From contig NZ_JADFFM010000001.1 of the NCBI RefSeq assembly GCF_015221995.1, positions 124,001 through 188,000 of the forward strand: a stretch of DNA of 64,000 nt. The letters run 5' to 3'. Position numbers and translations under genes: made by a program. The notes beneath the pieces were generated by a model. The model ran no database searches. It was not told where the DNA came from and saw only the letters and a list, made by a program, of their open reading frames with translations. This stretch comes from Mucilaginibacter boryungensis (GTDB lineage: Bacteria > Bacteroidota > Bacteroidia > Sphingobacteriales > Sphingobacteriaceae). Shown here piece by piece: positions 24,901-33,382 of this stretch; the stretch's first letter is position 1; every line of letters begins with the position of its first letter.

Positions 24901-25596
24901 TCATTCCGCATAAGCAATAGTAGCAATACTTAGTTTTAAACCCGGTACGGCGAGCAAAGCCTGCGCGCAGGCTTCCAATGTTGAGCCGGTTGTCACGACA
25001 TCATCTACCAGCAACACGTGCTTATCGGCTAAAGCCTTAATATCAGCCACGGTAAAAACATCCTGCATATTAACTGCCCTGTCAAACCGGGATTTATGTG
25101 TTTGGGTGGCTGTGGCTTTGGTGCGGATAAGATTATTGATAACAACAGCCGTATTTAAAGCTTCAGCTAACCCCTCGGCAAAACATGCGCTTTGATTGTA
25201 GCCGCGTTTACGCAAGCGGCTTTTGTGCAGTGGTACCGGTATTACGGCATCAAACATGTTCAAGTGTTCAGATTTCATTAATTGCGCCCCGGCGATATGG
25301 CCCAGTTTATTGCCTACCATCGGCGCATTATTATACTTAAGTTGGTGTATCAGTTGTTGTACTTTGCCCCCCTTGGTAAAATAGAATAGCGCGTAGGCAC
25401 CGTTAAGTTTTACTTTACCCCAAAACTGGCGTGCCACAATATTATCAGGCTGTTGATGAAAATTGGTATAAGGCAGGTTATACAGGCAATCGGTACAGAT
25501 CAAATCCTCGTGTGCTACCAGGCTTTGGCCGCAGGCATGGCAAAGTTCAGGGAACAGCAGGGCAACAAAGTCGGCCAAATAACTACGCAGCTTCAT
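24901..25596 (-). CDS. comF: ComF family phosphoribosyltransferase-like protein
   Basis: A 231-residue protein of the ComF family. The N-terminal zinc-ribbon-type cysteines are CHACGQ and CTDCLYNLPYT. The C-terminal PRPP-binding loop is VLLVDDVVTTGSTLEAC. The core IPVPLHKSRLRKRGYNQS is diagnostic. In naturally competent bacteria ComF helps DNA uptake; in other bacteria its role is unclear. No competence genes are adjacent. Confidence 0.92.
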   Translation of the reverse strand: MKLRSYLADFVALLFPELCHACGQSLVAHEDLICTDCLYNLPYTNFHQQPDNIVARQFWGKVKLNGAYALFYFTKGGKVQQLIHQLKYNNAPMVGNKLGHIAGAQLMKSEHLNMFDAVIPVPLHKSRLRKRGYNQSACFAEGLAEALNTAVVINNLIRTKATATQTHKSRFDRAVNMQDVFTVADIKALADKHVLLVDDVVTTGSTLEACAQALLAVPGLKLSIATIAYAE

Positions 25597-25670
25597 GCCT
25601 TGAAATTAAATATTTTGGCCTACAAAGTGGTATAGATTTTATATCTATGTACCTGTCTGAAAATAACGAA

Positions 25671-26309
25671 TTAACTGCCTGATGCTTCCAGCAATTTAAT
25701 GTGGTTGATCAGGTTCACCATTTCCAATTTTATAGTGCCATTGTATACCCCGCGTATCCGGCCATGCTTATCAATCAGCAGCACGTTTTCGGTATGCAAA
25801 AACTCGTTGGTGGTTTTATTGTAACCGGTTTCATCATCGGCAAAATAGGCTTTACGGGCCAATGTGTAAATGGCATCCTTGTTACCGGTAAGCAGCCACC
25901 ATTTATGGTTATCAATATGATGGATAGCCGCGTATTTAAATAAAGCCGGTACACTATCCCTTCCCGGCGTAACGCTATGAGATAGCATACGTACAGCATC
26001 ATCGTTTTTAAATGCCTGCTGTACATCATTTAAGTTATCCATCATCCGCGGGCAAATGCTGCCGCATGATGCAAAAAAGAAATTAGCTACGTATATATGC
26101 CCTTTAACCTGTTTATCGGTAATTGTTTCACCCAGTTGATTAGTAAGGCTAAATGGAGAAATGGTATGTATGGCGTTATAGCCTGCATCATCTGGGCCTA
26201 ACCAAACCGGCGTAAAGTCGGGCGTGTTATAAAATGGCAACGTATTATTTGTCTTCGAGCTGCTGCAAGCAGTAAGTATTGTTAAAAGAATGATAATACC
26301 GTATTTCAT
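25671..26309 (-). CDS. SCO1/SenC family lipoprotein
   Basis: A 212-residue thioredoxin-fold protein of the SCO family, known for copper delivery to cytochrome oxidase or thiol redox work. Lipobox LTACS at the N-terminus. The metal/redox motif CGSICPRM (CxxxCP) is present and a downstream His (FLHTENVLLID) fits the third copper ligand. ATG at 26309 overlaps the preceding stop (ATGA) and starts just before the signal, so it is preferred to the non-ATG at 26327. Last gene of the sigma-factor operon. Confidence 0.9.
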   Translation of the reverse strand: MKYGIIILLTILTACSSSKTNNTLPFYNTPDFTPVWLGPDDAGYNAIHTISPFSLTNQLGETITDKQVKGHIYVANFFFASCGSICPRMMDNLNDVQQAFKNDDAVRMLSHSVTPGRDSVPALFKYAAIHHIDNHKWWLLTGNKDAIYTLARKAYFADDETGYNKTTNEFLHTENVLLIDKHGRIRGVYNGTIKLEMVNLINHIKLLEASGS

Positions 26310-26902
26310 TTTGTTAAGTTGCGGCAAAGCTTTCTGCCAATCAAACCATATTGCTGGCCATCCTTTACTACATAATTAGCCCTTGTGGTGCCGTTATCCC
26401 ACCACATTTGCTGCAAACCATCCTCGTGCCCCATGCTGTAATGAAAAAAGCGGCAAAGTTTTCCACTCTCATACCATTCTTTTACAGACCCGTTATACTC
26501 GTCATTATTAAAGCTGTATTCAAATTTAAGTTTGCCATTTGGCCACCAGCCCTTGTGTACGCCCTGCTTTTTACCGTCAACAAATAGCCGCTCCTGTTGC
26601 AGGGTACGATCAGGATACCAAAAATGCATCAGCCCATCTTGCCGGCCATTAATATAAGGTATTTGTTTAGCGAAAGTGCCATCGGGGAAACGCTCGTAGA
26701 TACAACCGGTTAGCGGCTTATTGTTATAGTAACAAATGCCATTGGCCTGTATTAAATGCGCATCGCCAATTTTTACAAATACCTGGTCAGTCCATTTAGC
26801 CTTTACACCTATCCAAACTATAATTAATAGCAGCAGGATAAGTCCGGGTATATATAGCTTACTGCGAAACGGTGCCTGGCGTTCCATAAAATCCATTTCC
26901 AT
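26306..26902 (-). CDS. MORN-repeat (YwqK-like) membrane protein
   Basis: A 198-residue protein with an N-terminal transmembrane span (about 15-33) and a run of MORN-like repeats: GRQDGLMHFWYPDRTL, GKKQGVHKGWWPNGKL, NGSVKEWYESGKL, HEDGLQQMWWDNGT. YwqK proteins are annotated as antitoxins on thin evidence; no toxin is seen. It overlaps the YHYH gene by 44 bases from the first ATG and overlaps the SCO gene by four, so the set is translationally coupled. ATG at 26887 is also possible. Confidence 0.85.
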   Translation of the reverse strand: MEMDFMERQAPFRSKLYIPGLILLLLIIVWIGVKAKWTDQVFVKIGDAHLIQANGICYYNNKPLTGCIYERFPDGTFAKQIPYINGRQDGLMHFWYPDRTLQQERLFVDGKKQGVHKGWWPNGKLKFEYSFNNDEYNGSVKEWYESGKLCRFFHYSMGHEDGLQQMWWDNGTTRANYVVKDGQQYGLIGRKLCRNLTK

Positions 26903-27638
26903 TAATATAAGGATCGGCAGCAGTGATATGATAGTGATAGATCCCTGCCGGATAATCAGCTGTTACACCTGTATGACCATGGTATACATCAAGGTCGGCA
27001 TTGGTGATTGTTTTACCATTTTCCAACGGGCCGTATACCGGGAAACCATCTAACAGAAAGCCTACAAGGGCATCCTTGCCTTTATTAGTAGTGATATAAT
27101 AAGGTTCAACATGGTAATGATATACCCCTTGCTGCTGCGGGTGGCCGCCATATTGATCAAAGCCATTAGCCTCATTGGTCAGTGGACTATACATTGCGGC
27201 GTACTGATTAAATATTGCGACCCCGTTAACAGCAACCCCCATGGCGCCAAGCGGTGTAGCGGTATGCGTAGCAGCTACTTTAGGATTAAGCGGAATTTTA
27301 AAAGTGGCGTCGTTCTCCGCAATTTTATTGGGGTTTTGCCCCCATAGCGGATTAGTACCGTTATAAGCCTCATATTTAGTAGATGCCCAGGCTGTCCCCT
27401 GGTAATAGGGCGATTTATGATCGGGCAGGCTGTTGGTTTTAATTACCACATAATCGCCTTCCACATAAATATCGGTGGCGTTATATATCTTTTTAAAAAC
27501 AGCCGGAACATTTGCCCCTATAGATGGCGTAGTTAACGTTGATGTGGCAGTACTGTCGGTGGTTTGTTTGTCTTTTTTGCAGGCGATAAAAACGGCTACC
27601 GTTATCATCATTATGCCCATAGGTTTATAAATTTTCAT
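26859..27638 (-). CDS. YHYH-domain lipoprotein
   Basis: A 259-residue YHYH family protein. Lipobox FIACKKD gives a lipidated Cys near residue 20. Two copies of the family motif are visible, GVYHYHVEPYYI and GIYHYHITAADPYING, with GFLLDGFPVYGPLENG between them. The His-rich motif suggests metal binding, but the function is not established. It sits between the Spy-like gene and the MORN gene, next to an SCO protein, so a role in metal or redox handling at the envelope is an inference. Confidence 0.88.
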   Translation of the reverse strand: MKIYKPMGIMMITVAVFIACKKDKQTTDSTATSTLTTPSIGANVPAVFKKIYNATDIYVEGDYVVIKTNSLPDHKSPYYQGTAWASTKYEAYNGTNPLWGQNPNKIAENDATFKIPLNPKVAATHTATPLGAMGVAVNGVAIFNQYAAMYSPLTNEANGFDQYGGHPQQQGVYHYHVEPYYITTNKGKDALVGFLLDGFPVYGPLENGKTITNADLDVYHGHTGVTADYPAGIYHYHITAADPYINGNGFYGTPGTVSQ

Positions 27639-27703
27639 AATTAAGGATATTTAACCATTAGATGCTTAGGGCTTAGTAATCCTTCGGTATGATGAAAATA
27701 ATT

Positions 27704-28462
27704 TTAATCATAGCCTGGTGGCGGCCCCTCACCCGGTGGTGGACCCATTGGCCGTCCGTCCGGACCGCGTCTTCCCGGCGGCGGCGGCATTGGCCTGCCA
27801 TCCGGGCCAATTCTTTCCGGTGGTGGCCCCATAGGCCTGCCGTTTGAATCCAGCCCTCCCGGCGGTGGCCCCATTCGCCTGTCACCGGGCCTCATTTCAC
27901 CTGGTCGTCGGTCATCGCTTCCCCGCGGACCGTTCATTGGTTTGTTTCCGGGTTCCCCGGGTGTCGGACCGTTCAGTCCCGGTCGGTCGCCAGGCCTGCC
28001 TGCAGGATGCGACATCATATGCAATGCGGTATTAATAATACTATCAAACCTGGAAGCTTGTTTGGGGTTTAACATCACCCTGAAATTACGAAAGTGAAAA
28101 AACGTAGCCGAATCCAGTTTCGCCTGGTTCATTAGTATTCGTTTCTCAAGTTGTTTAACAACAGTAGGGTTAGCATTGGGGTTTTTCAAGTTATCAAAAA
28201 ATGAATCGCGCTGTAAGCGCATTTCCTCGCTGGTTTTGCGCGTAAGTTGCATATGCTGATTGCGTAATACTTCATACTTTTTTACCTGGTTGGGAGTTAA
28301 TTTCAATTCGCGGGTAAGATATTCGAATGCCTGGCCCTGGGGCTGCGGCCTTGGTTGCATACGCTTTTTATAGTTACTGCGGTACCATAGTACACCCAGT
28401 AAAACACAGTTAGCAACCATTAACAAAGTGGCCATAATAACCAGTAGTTTGATATTTTTCAT
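27704..28462 (-). CDS. Spy/CpxP-like periplasmic protein with Pro/Gly-rich tail
   Basis: A 252-residue protein: N-terminal membrane anchor (about 5-27), then a helical periplasmic part with an LTPNQ motif (LTRELKLTPNQVKKYEVLRN) as in Spy/CpxP/metal-resistance helical proteins (residues about 45-155). The last 90 residues are a Pro/Gly/Arg/Asp-rich repeat tail built on units such as GRPMGPPPG. The helical part would be a chaperone or metal sensor. It lies just behind a sigma and anti-sigma pair, as Spy-like sensors often do. Confidence 0.8.
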   Translation of the reverse strand: MKNIKLLVIMATLLMVANCVLLGVLWYRSNYKKRMQPRPQPQGQAFEYLTRELKLTPNQVKKYEVLRNQHMQLTRKTSEEMRLQRDSFFDNLKNPNANPTVVKQLEKRILMNQAKLDSATFFHFRNFRVMLNPKQASRFDSIINTALHMMSHPAGRPGDRPGLNGPTPGEPGNKPMNGPRGSDDRRPGEMRPGDRRMGPPPGGLDSNGRPMGPPPERIGPDGRPMPPPPGRRGPDGRPMGPPPGEGPPPGYD

Positions 28463-28475
28463 CTCAATTGCTTAT

Positions 28476-28796
28476 TTAATAACTGTAAGCACTATCTTTT
28501 GGGAAGTACTCCTGTGCTACGGCATTTATACCCGGTGTTTTTACTTTTTGTACGGCCACTTGCTGGCCTTTATTCAATATATAATAGCTGGTAACATTAA
28601 CCCCCATAAAAAGTACCAATGCGGCTGATATTTTTAACACTAACCGCGCATTTTTCGATATCGCCTCCTGGCGCTCATCCAGCATGCGTTGCCTTAACTT
28701 TTGGTACAGATAGGGGTTGGCTTCGGTCTGTTGCAAATGGTCTATGCTATTCATTGCCCTTTCTGTTAGCTCTTCAATTTCCCTTAATGTTTTCAT
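28476..28796 (-). CDS. Probable anti-sigma factor (single-span, unknown family)
   Basis: A 106-residue protein with a cytoplasmic helical part (1-50), one transmembrane span (about 52-72) and a short periplasmic tail. Its ATG overlaps the stop of the sigma gene (ATGA). Size, topology and coupling to an ECF sigma gene suggest an anti-sigma factor, though no zinc-binding HxxxCxxC motif is present. The role is inferred from context. Confidence 0.65.
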   Translation of the reverse strand: MKTLREIEELTERAMNSIDHLQQTEANPYLYQKLRQRMLDERQEAISKNARLVLKISAALVLFMGVNVTSYYILNKGQQVAVQKVKTPGINAVAQEYFPKDSAYSY

Positions 28797-29362
28797 AGTG
28801 TCTGATAATAATTAAATAGAAGTTTCTTCAAATTAGCTTTTGCCCGGGATAATAGCGATTCTACCGCCCCTTCGTTAATTTGCATAATTTCCGCTATCTC
28901 GCGCTGGCTTTTATCCTGCAGTTTTTGCAGTAAAAAAGCTGTCTTCTGGTTTTCGGGCAACCGGTTAATTGCCTTAAACAGTATGGCCGATTGTTCCTTG
29001 TTTTCAGCCAGTACACCCGGGTGTACAAAATCAGGTGGTTCGTATAATACTTCCTGGTTGCTGCCAAACAGGCTTAAAATAAAACCGCCCCGTTTTTTAC
29101 GGTTACGATAACGCAGCATATCAGTAGCCTGGCTAATGCTGATGCGGTAGATCCATGTGCTTAGCTTTGCCTGCTGCTTAAAGCCGCCTATGTTCTCGTA
29201 AACTTTAATAAAAACATCCTGCGTAACATCCTCGGCGTCACCGGTATTTTGTAAAAAGCCCAATACCGTGTTATATACCATATTTTTATAGGTATCTACC
29301 ACCGTCTTAAACGCGTTTTCGTCGCGGTTAAGCAGTCCAGCTATCAATTCCTGTTCGGTCAA
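28793..29362 (-). CDS. ECF RNA polymerase sigma factor
   Basis: A 189-residue ECF sigma factor. Region 2 reads DEDAE-type sequence: NTVLGFLQNTGDAEDVTQDVFIKVYENI followed by LSTWIYRISISQATDMLR. Region 4 is LPENQKTAFLLQKLQDKSQREIAEIMQINEGAVESLLSRAKANLKKLL. No ATG is available; TTG at 29362 gives the family-like MTEQELIAGLL. It leads a tightly packed minus-strand operon through to the SCO gene at 25671 and is divergent from a GldA-like gene. Confidence 0.93.
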   Translation of the reverse strand: MTEQELIAGLLNRDENAFKTVVDTYKNMVYNTVLGFLQNTGDAEDVTQDVFIKVYENIGGFKQQAKLSTWIYRISISQATDMLRYRNRKKRGGFILSLFGSNQEVLYEPPDFVHPGVLAENKEQSAILFKAINRLPENQKTAFLLQKLQDKSQREIAEIMQINEGAVESLLSRAKANLKKLLFNYYQTL

Positions 29363-29472
29363 TCGGGTTATTCTATGGGTTAGACGAGGGTTATCTTTTA
29401 ATCCTTCGGGGGAAGTTAAATAAAATTGCGCAGATGATTAGGGCGGTTTTTGAAAGCCCTCATTTTTCTGAG

Positions 29473-29516
29473 ATCTAACCTCTCAAATCTCATATCTAAC
29501 CTCTAACTTTGAAATC
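29473..29516. repeat. Degenerate direct repeat before the GldA-like gene
   Basis: ATCTAACCTCT occurs at 29473 and 29494 (period 21) with related ATCTCA and TCTAAC fragments between and after. The block ends directly before the ATG at 29517. A related fragment, CTAACCTCTAATCTCTA, covers the 3' end of the UvrD-like gene near 41460. Confidence 0.6.
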
Positions 29517-30227
29517 ATGAGTATTTCGGTCACATCCCTTACAAAAATATACGGCACACAAAAAGCGGTTGATGCCATTAGCTTCAAAGCCGAACCAGGT
29601 GTACTGGGGTTTTTAGGGCCAAACGGCGCGGGGAAATCAACTACTATGAAAATGCTGACTGGCTTTTTACCACAAACTTCAGGCTCAGCTTCGGTTGCAG
29701 GATTTGACATTACCACACAATCGCTGGAAGTACGCAGCCGCATAGGTTACCTGCCCGAAAATAACCCCCTGTATCTTGATATGTATGTGAAGGAGTCGCT
29801 GGCATTTATTGCAGGTGTGCATGGTATTAAAAATGCAGATGAACGTATTGCCCAAGTGATTGAACAAACAGGCTTAACGCCCGAACAACATAAAAAGATT
29901 GGCCAGTTGTCACGCGGATACCGGCAAAGGGTGGGATTAGCGCAGGCTATTCTGCACGATCCGGAAGTACTGATATTAGACGAACCTACATCAGGGCTTG
30001 ACCCAAACCAATTGATCGGCATCCGCCAATTGATCCGCGATCTGGGTAAAACTAAAACCATTGTCCTCAGCACCCACATTATGCAGGAGGTTGAAGCGGT
30101 TTGCAACCAGGTCATCATTATAAACAAAGGCAAAATAGTGGCCGATGATACTTTGGAAGGCCTAAGAAATAAGCACGCTAAAAAAACGTTAGAAGAAATA
30201 TTTATTCAACTAACAAACCATAATTAG
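29517..30227 (+). CDS. ABC transporter ATPase, GldA-like
   Basis: A 236-residue ATPase. Walker A GPNGAGKST (about 38-46), variant signature LSRGYRQRVGLAQAIL instead of LSGGQ, Walker B VLILDEPTSGLDPNQ, and switch His in VLSTHIMQEV. The LS-(K/R)-GYRQRVG signature is seen in the gliding-motility ATPase GldA of Bacteroidota. No permease gene (GldF/GldG-like) is next to it; in known gliding bacteria gldA is also separate. Whether this organism glides cannot be told. Confidence 0.88.
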   Translation: MSISVTSLTKIYGTQKAVDAISFKAEPGVLGFLGPNGAGKSTTMKMLTGFLPQTSGSASVAGFDITTQSLEVRSRIGYLPENNPLYLDMYVKESLAFIAGVHGIKNADERIAQVIEQTGLTPEQHKKIGQLSRGYRQRVGLAQAILHDPEVLILDEPTSGLDPNQLIGIRQLIRDLGKTKTIVLSTHIMQEVEAVCNQVIIINKGKIVADDTLEGLRNKHAKKTLEEIFIQLTNHN

Positions 30228-30240
30228 ATACCCCTTACAC

Positions 30241-30750
30241 ATGAAAAAACTATTCCTTTTATTGGTTTTACTATCGGGCGCAGTTATAAACGCCAGCGCC
30301 CAGGAAAATAGTCGCACAGCATTTAGTATAGGCCCCGAGATGAATTTGCCATCAAACAGCGTATACACTTTTGGCTACGGCGGTTCTGCTAAAATTGAAT
30401 TGCCGATTGTAAATAGAGTAGGCCTGTCGTTAACAGGCGGTTATACGGAAATGCATTATAAAAGCGGGCTGATAGGCGCATTTGGTCCGCAACCGCCAAG
30501 CAAGTTTATTCCATTGAAAGCCGGCATACAGTATATAGCGGGCGGGGGCCTTTATCTGGAAGGGGAAATGGGCGATGTAATTGAAACTACGGGTAACAAA
30601 GCCAATCTGTTCACGTTTTCTATTGGCCCGGGTTTCCTGTTCAGGATTACCCCAAAACAGGCTATCGAGCTGGGTTTCCGTTACGAGAAATGGTCTAAAA
30701 ATGTGCTGACACAAACCGGCATCAGGGTAGCTTACCGGTTAGGCTGGTAG
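30241..30750 (+). CDS. Outer-membrane beta-barrel protein, small
   Basis: A 169-residue exported protein: signal peptide 1-20 (ending NASAQ), then alternating aromatic/hydrophobic strands ending in VAYRLGW with a terminal aromatic residue, as expected for a beta-barrel. Lies 13 bases after the ABC ATPase gene and 19 bases before msrB, so these may be one transcript. Function unknown. Confidence 0.75.
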   Translation: MKKLFLLLVLLSGAVINASAQENSRTAFSIGPEMNLPSNSVYTFGYGGSAKIELPIVNRVGLSLTGGYTEMHYKSGLIGAFGPQPPSKFIPLKAGIQYIAGGGLYLEGEMGDVIETTGNKANLFTFSIGPGFLFRITPKQAIELGFRYEKWSKNVLTQTGIRVAYRLGW

Positions 30751-30769
30751 GCCTCAAAAATCAATTGGC

Positions 30770-31294
30770 ATGAAAAAGAAGATTTATTATTTAATATTGT
30801 TGTTTATTGTTACCTGTACCTCCGCTTATGCTCAAAACATAAAATCGGATAAGGGGCACGAGAATAACCCATATTATTCAAACACCGATACCAAAAAGCT
30901 AAATGTTAGCGATGCGGAGTGGAAAAAGATCTTACCTCCTGATCTATATGCAACCGCCCGCGAAGCTGCTACCGAACGCGCGTTTACGGGTAAGTATTGG
31001 AATGCTAATGCCAAAGGTACTTACTATTGCGCGGTATGTGGTAACCTGCTTTTCCGCTCTACTGCTAAATTTGCCAGCGATTGCGGCTGGCCGAGCTTCT
31101 TCCAAACCGAGCGTAAAAACAGCGTGATCTATCGTGACGATCACTCGCACGGTATGGAACGTACCGAAGTGCTATGCGCCCGCTGCGGATCGCACCTGGG
31201 TCATATTTTTGATGATGGGCCGCAGCCTACCGGTAAGCGCTTTTGTATGAATTCTATTTCTCTTGATTTTAAACCGGACAACGGCGGGTTATAA
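30770..31294 (+). CDS. msrB: Peptide-methionine (R)-S-oxide reductase, exported
   Basis: Repairs oxidised methionine in proteins. Unusual only in carrying a signal peptide (1-21, ending SAYAQ), so it acts outside the cytoplasm. Zinc cysteines are CAVCGN and CARCGSH, and the catalytic Cys is in KRFCMNSISLDF. SDCGWPSFF is the other hallmark. Length 174. It converges on the porin gene with a 15-base gap. Confidence 0.96.
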   Translation: MKKKIYYLILLFIVTCTSAYAQNIKSDKGHENNPYYSNTDTKKLNVSDAEWKKILPPDLYATAREAATERAFTGKYWNANAKGTYYCAVCGNLLFRSTAKFASDCGWPSFFQTERKNSVIYRDDHSHGMERTEVLCARCGSHLGHIFDDGPQPTGKRFCMNSISLDFKPDNGGL

Positions 31295-31309
31295 ATATCC
31301 GTAGGTAAA

Positions 31310-33382
31310 TTAATCGTAGAAGGTCCAGGAAATACCGATCTTTAATAACCTATCCTGCATAGGATAACGCACGACAGTGTAAAAACCATTGCTCTGCAGG
31401 CCCTGGTTAGCGTAATCGTATTGGATAAACAGGTTAGTGCGCTGCAAGGTAGCCTTCAGGTAAACATTGGCGTAAGGGTACGAGTTGTAGGTGACATCGG
31501 CGCCGTTATAAAACTGGCCAATGCCAATGGCGTATGATGGCGCTACATACGGTGTATTATAACGAACGCTAACCCCAGCTACCACGTCAATAGCATCAAA
31601 CATACGCTTACCATAATACAAATTGCTGTATAAATAAACTTCAGGTGTGCGGATAGTGCTTTGATAATCTGTTTTTTGGTAAACCACATAGTTATCAAAA
31701 TGGAACCTGCGCCAAACTAAATTTTTGCCGACGCTGATCTTCAGCATATTTATAGGCGCGGTAATTTGCGATGGTGTAGCATCGTTACCACCCGGCTGCG
31801 ATTTAAAGTAAATATAATCGGATATCAGGAAATATTCCGCTTTCAGGTCCAGCTGTAGCGGGTCATTAATGTAATTGAACGACAGGTTTACTATTTTTTG
31901 ATTTTTCAGATCGGTATGAAAGATATAATGGTTGGATATCCAACTTTGCTGCACCAGGGTAGGGGCGTTGTTTTGCGCATAGCCACCTAAAATTATCTTT
32001 CCCACCTTATTACCGCCAGCCAGGGTAAGTTTGGCATCGTATAAATAATCACCAAAGTTACGGCCCTGCGCTACCTGTTGAAAATCGGCATCCAGTAATA
32101 CACGGTTGCTGAATTTATACCCCAGTTTTGCTTTAAGGGTAATATTTTGGAAGGTAGCGCTTTGTTTTTGAGTCTCTTCACTCACCTTGCCAAAGGCCGT
32201 TAGCACCGAATCGGATACATATTGCTTGTAGTTATACAGATCATGAACAAGTCCCAGATCAAGTTTCAACTCGTTCTTCACAAACGAAACCGATTTGGGC
32301 CGCAGATAAAAACTATAAGTAAACTCGTTGTGTATGTCCTGTAAAAAAAGTGAGTCGCGGGAATTTACCGAGTTAAAGTAATAATCGGGGAATACCCGGT
32401 AAGTATCAGAACCAGCCTGGTTAAACACATAAGTTTGTTTATTATACATAAACGTATGCGAGACGCGTTGCGTGGGCAATATACTGGCGTTTGCACCGCC
32501 ATTCAATGCGCTATCAATGCGGCCTATGTAATAAAACTGCTTTAAATAAAAGCCATTGTTAGTAATCTGATATTTGGAGTTTGTTAATCGTACAGGTTCG
32601 TTAAACTGATCGAATGAACCCTTTTTAAATATGGTATCATTTAATATACCACCGCTTTCTGGGTTTTTTAAATTGTTAAAGAAAATATTGGTTAACAAGT
32701 TATACCGCTTACCCTTCGATTCGTACCAGCTAAATATATCGGCATTCAGGTCACTTACATTTTGGCGGTTATAAAACCCCTGCGAACCAATGATATTAAA
32801 GTTAGCGCCAATATTTAGCTGCGGATTGATGTTTTCTGAAACTACTGCTTTAAAAACCTGCTCTTTCCGGCCACCGGTATATAGTTGCAAATTAGTGTAC
32901 GGTACACGCGCCCTATAATATTGAATATCTTGCGGATACAACATATAAGCATCCAAAAAATGCATGCCAACATCAAAGCCTACTTTTTTTACAGGTTCAA
33001 AAAGCAAACTGCGGCTGGGAAGCCCTAAACTCCCTAACCCAATTGTGGGGTGCCTGGGTTGGTAAAGGGGGCTGTAGTTTTCAAAATTAACAATACCCGT
33101 GTCTATTGGTAATACCTGGGTACTATCAGCTAACAATCGCTCGTTAGTTACCTTAATGAATTTAGCGGTGAATACAACGGTATCATGCTTATTTTCTTCC
33201 TTTTTGCGCAAACTGTCCAGCATCTGCGAATCAGTTAAGGTTTTTGTTGGCCTGCGGGTAACCGTATCGCCCCTGAACAGTTGATTTTGCTGCTGTTGCT
33301 GCGAATTTGGAAACTGTGCGAAAGCACCCCGGGTAGCCAGGCAGCTAAATAAAATTAAAAGATATTTAAGCTTATTGAACAT
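31310..33382 (-). CDS. 'Putative porin' family outer-membrane protein (PF14121-like)
   Basis: A 690-residue outer-membrane protein: signal peptide 1-22 (ending GAFAQ), a short Gln-rich stretch (27-35), then a large strand-rich region ending in LKIGISWTFYD, with aromatic residues near the end. Features such as RARVPYTNLQLYTGGRKEQVF match the Bacteroidota 'putative porin' family. Its ATG overlaps the stop of the purine nucleoside phosphorylase gene by one base. The permeate is unknown; nucleoside or nucleobase uptake would suit the neighbour but is a guess. Confidence 0.85.
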   Translation of the reverse strand: MFNKLKYLLILFSCLATRGAFAQFPNSQQQQQNQLFRGDTVTRRPTKTLTDSQMLDSLRKKEENKHDTVVFTAKFIKVTNERLLADSTQVLPIDTGIVNFENYSPLYQPRHPTIGLGSLGLPSRSLLFEPVKKVGFDVGMHFLDAYMLYPQDIQYYRARVPYTNLQLYTGGRKEQVFKAVVSENINPQLNIGANFNIIGSQGFYNRQNVSDLNADIFSWYESKGKRYNLLTNIFFNNLKNPESGGILNDTIFKKGSFDQFNEPVRLTNSKYQITNNGFYLKQFYYIGRIDSALNGGANASILPTQRVSHTFMYNKQTYVFNQAGSDTYRVFPDYYFNSVNSRDSLFLQDIHNEFTYSFYLRPKSVSFVKNELKLDLGLVHDLYNYKQYVSDSVLTAFGKVSEETQKQSATFQNITLKAKLGYKFSNRVLLDADFQQVAQGRNFGDYLYDAKLTLAGGNKVGKIILGGYAQNNAPTLVQQSWISNHYIFHTDLKNQKIVNLSFNYINDPLQLDLKAEYFLISDYIYFKSQPGGNDATPSQITAPINMLKISVGKNLVWRRFHFDNYVVYQKTDYQSTIRTPEVYLYSNLYYGKRMFDAIDVVAGVSVRYNTPYVAPSYAIGIGQFYNGADVTYNSYPYANVYLKATLQRTNLFIQYDYANQGLQSNGFYTVVRYPMQDRLLKIGISWTFYD

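Noticed and set aside
26306..26902. YwqK protein as antitoxin of a toxin-antitoxin pair
   Set aside because: The naming rests on weak evidence and no toxin-like gene lies next to it; the operon context points elsewhere.
29517..30227. Proof of gliding motility from the GldA-like ATPase
   Set aside because: The signature fits GldA, but the same subfamily occurs in non-gliding bacteria and no other gld gene is present.
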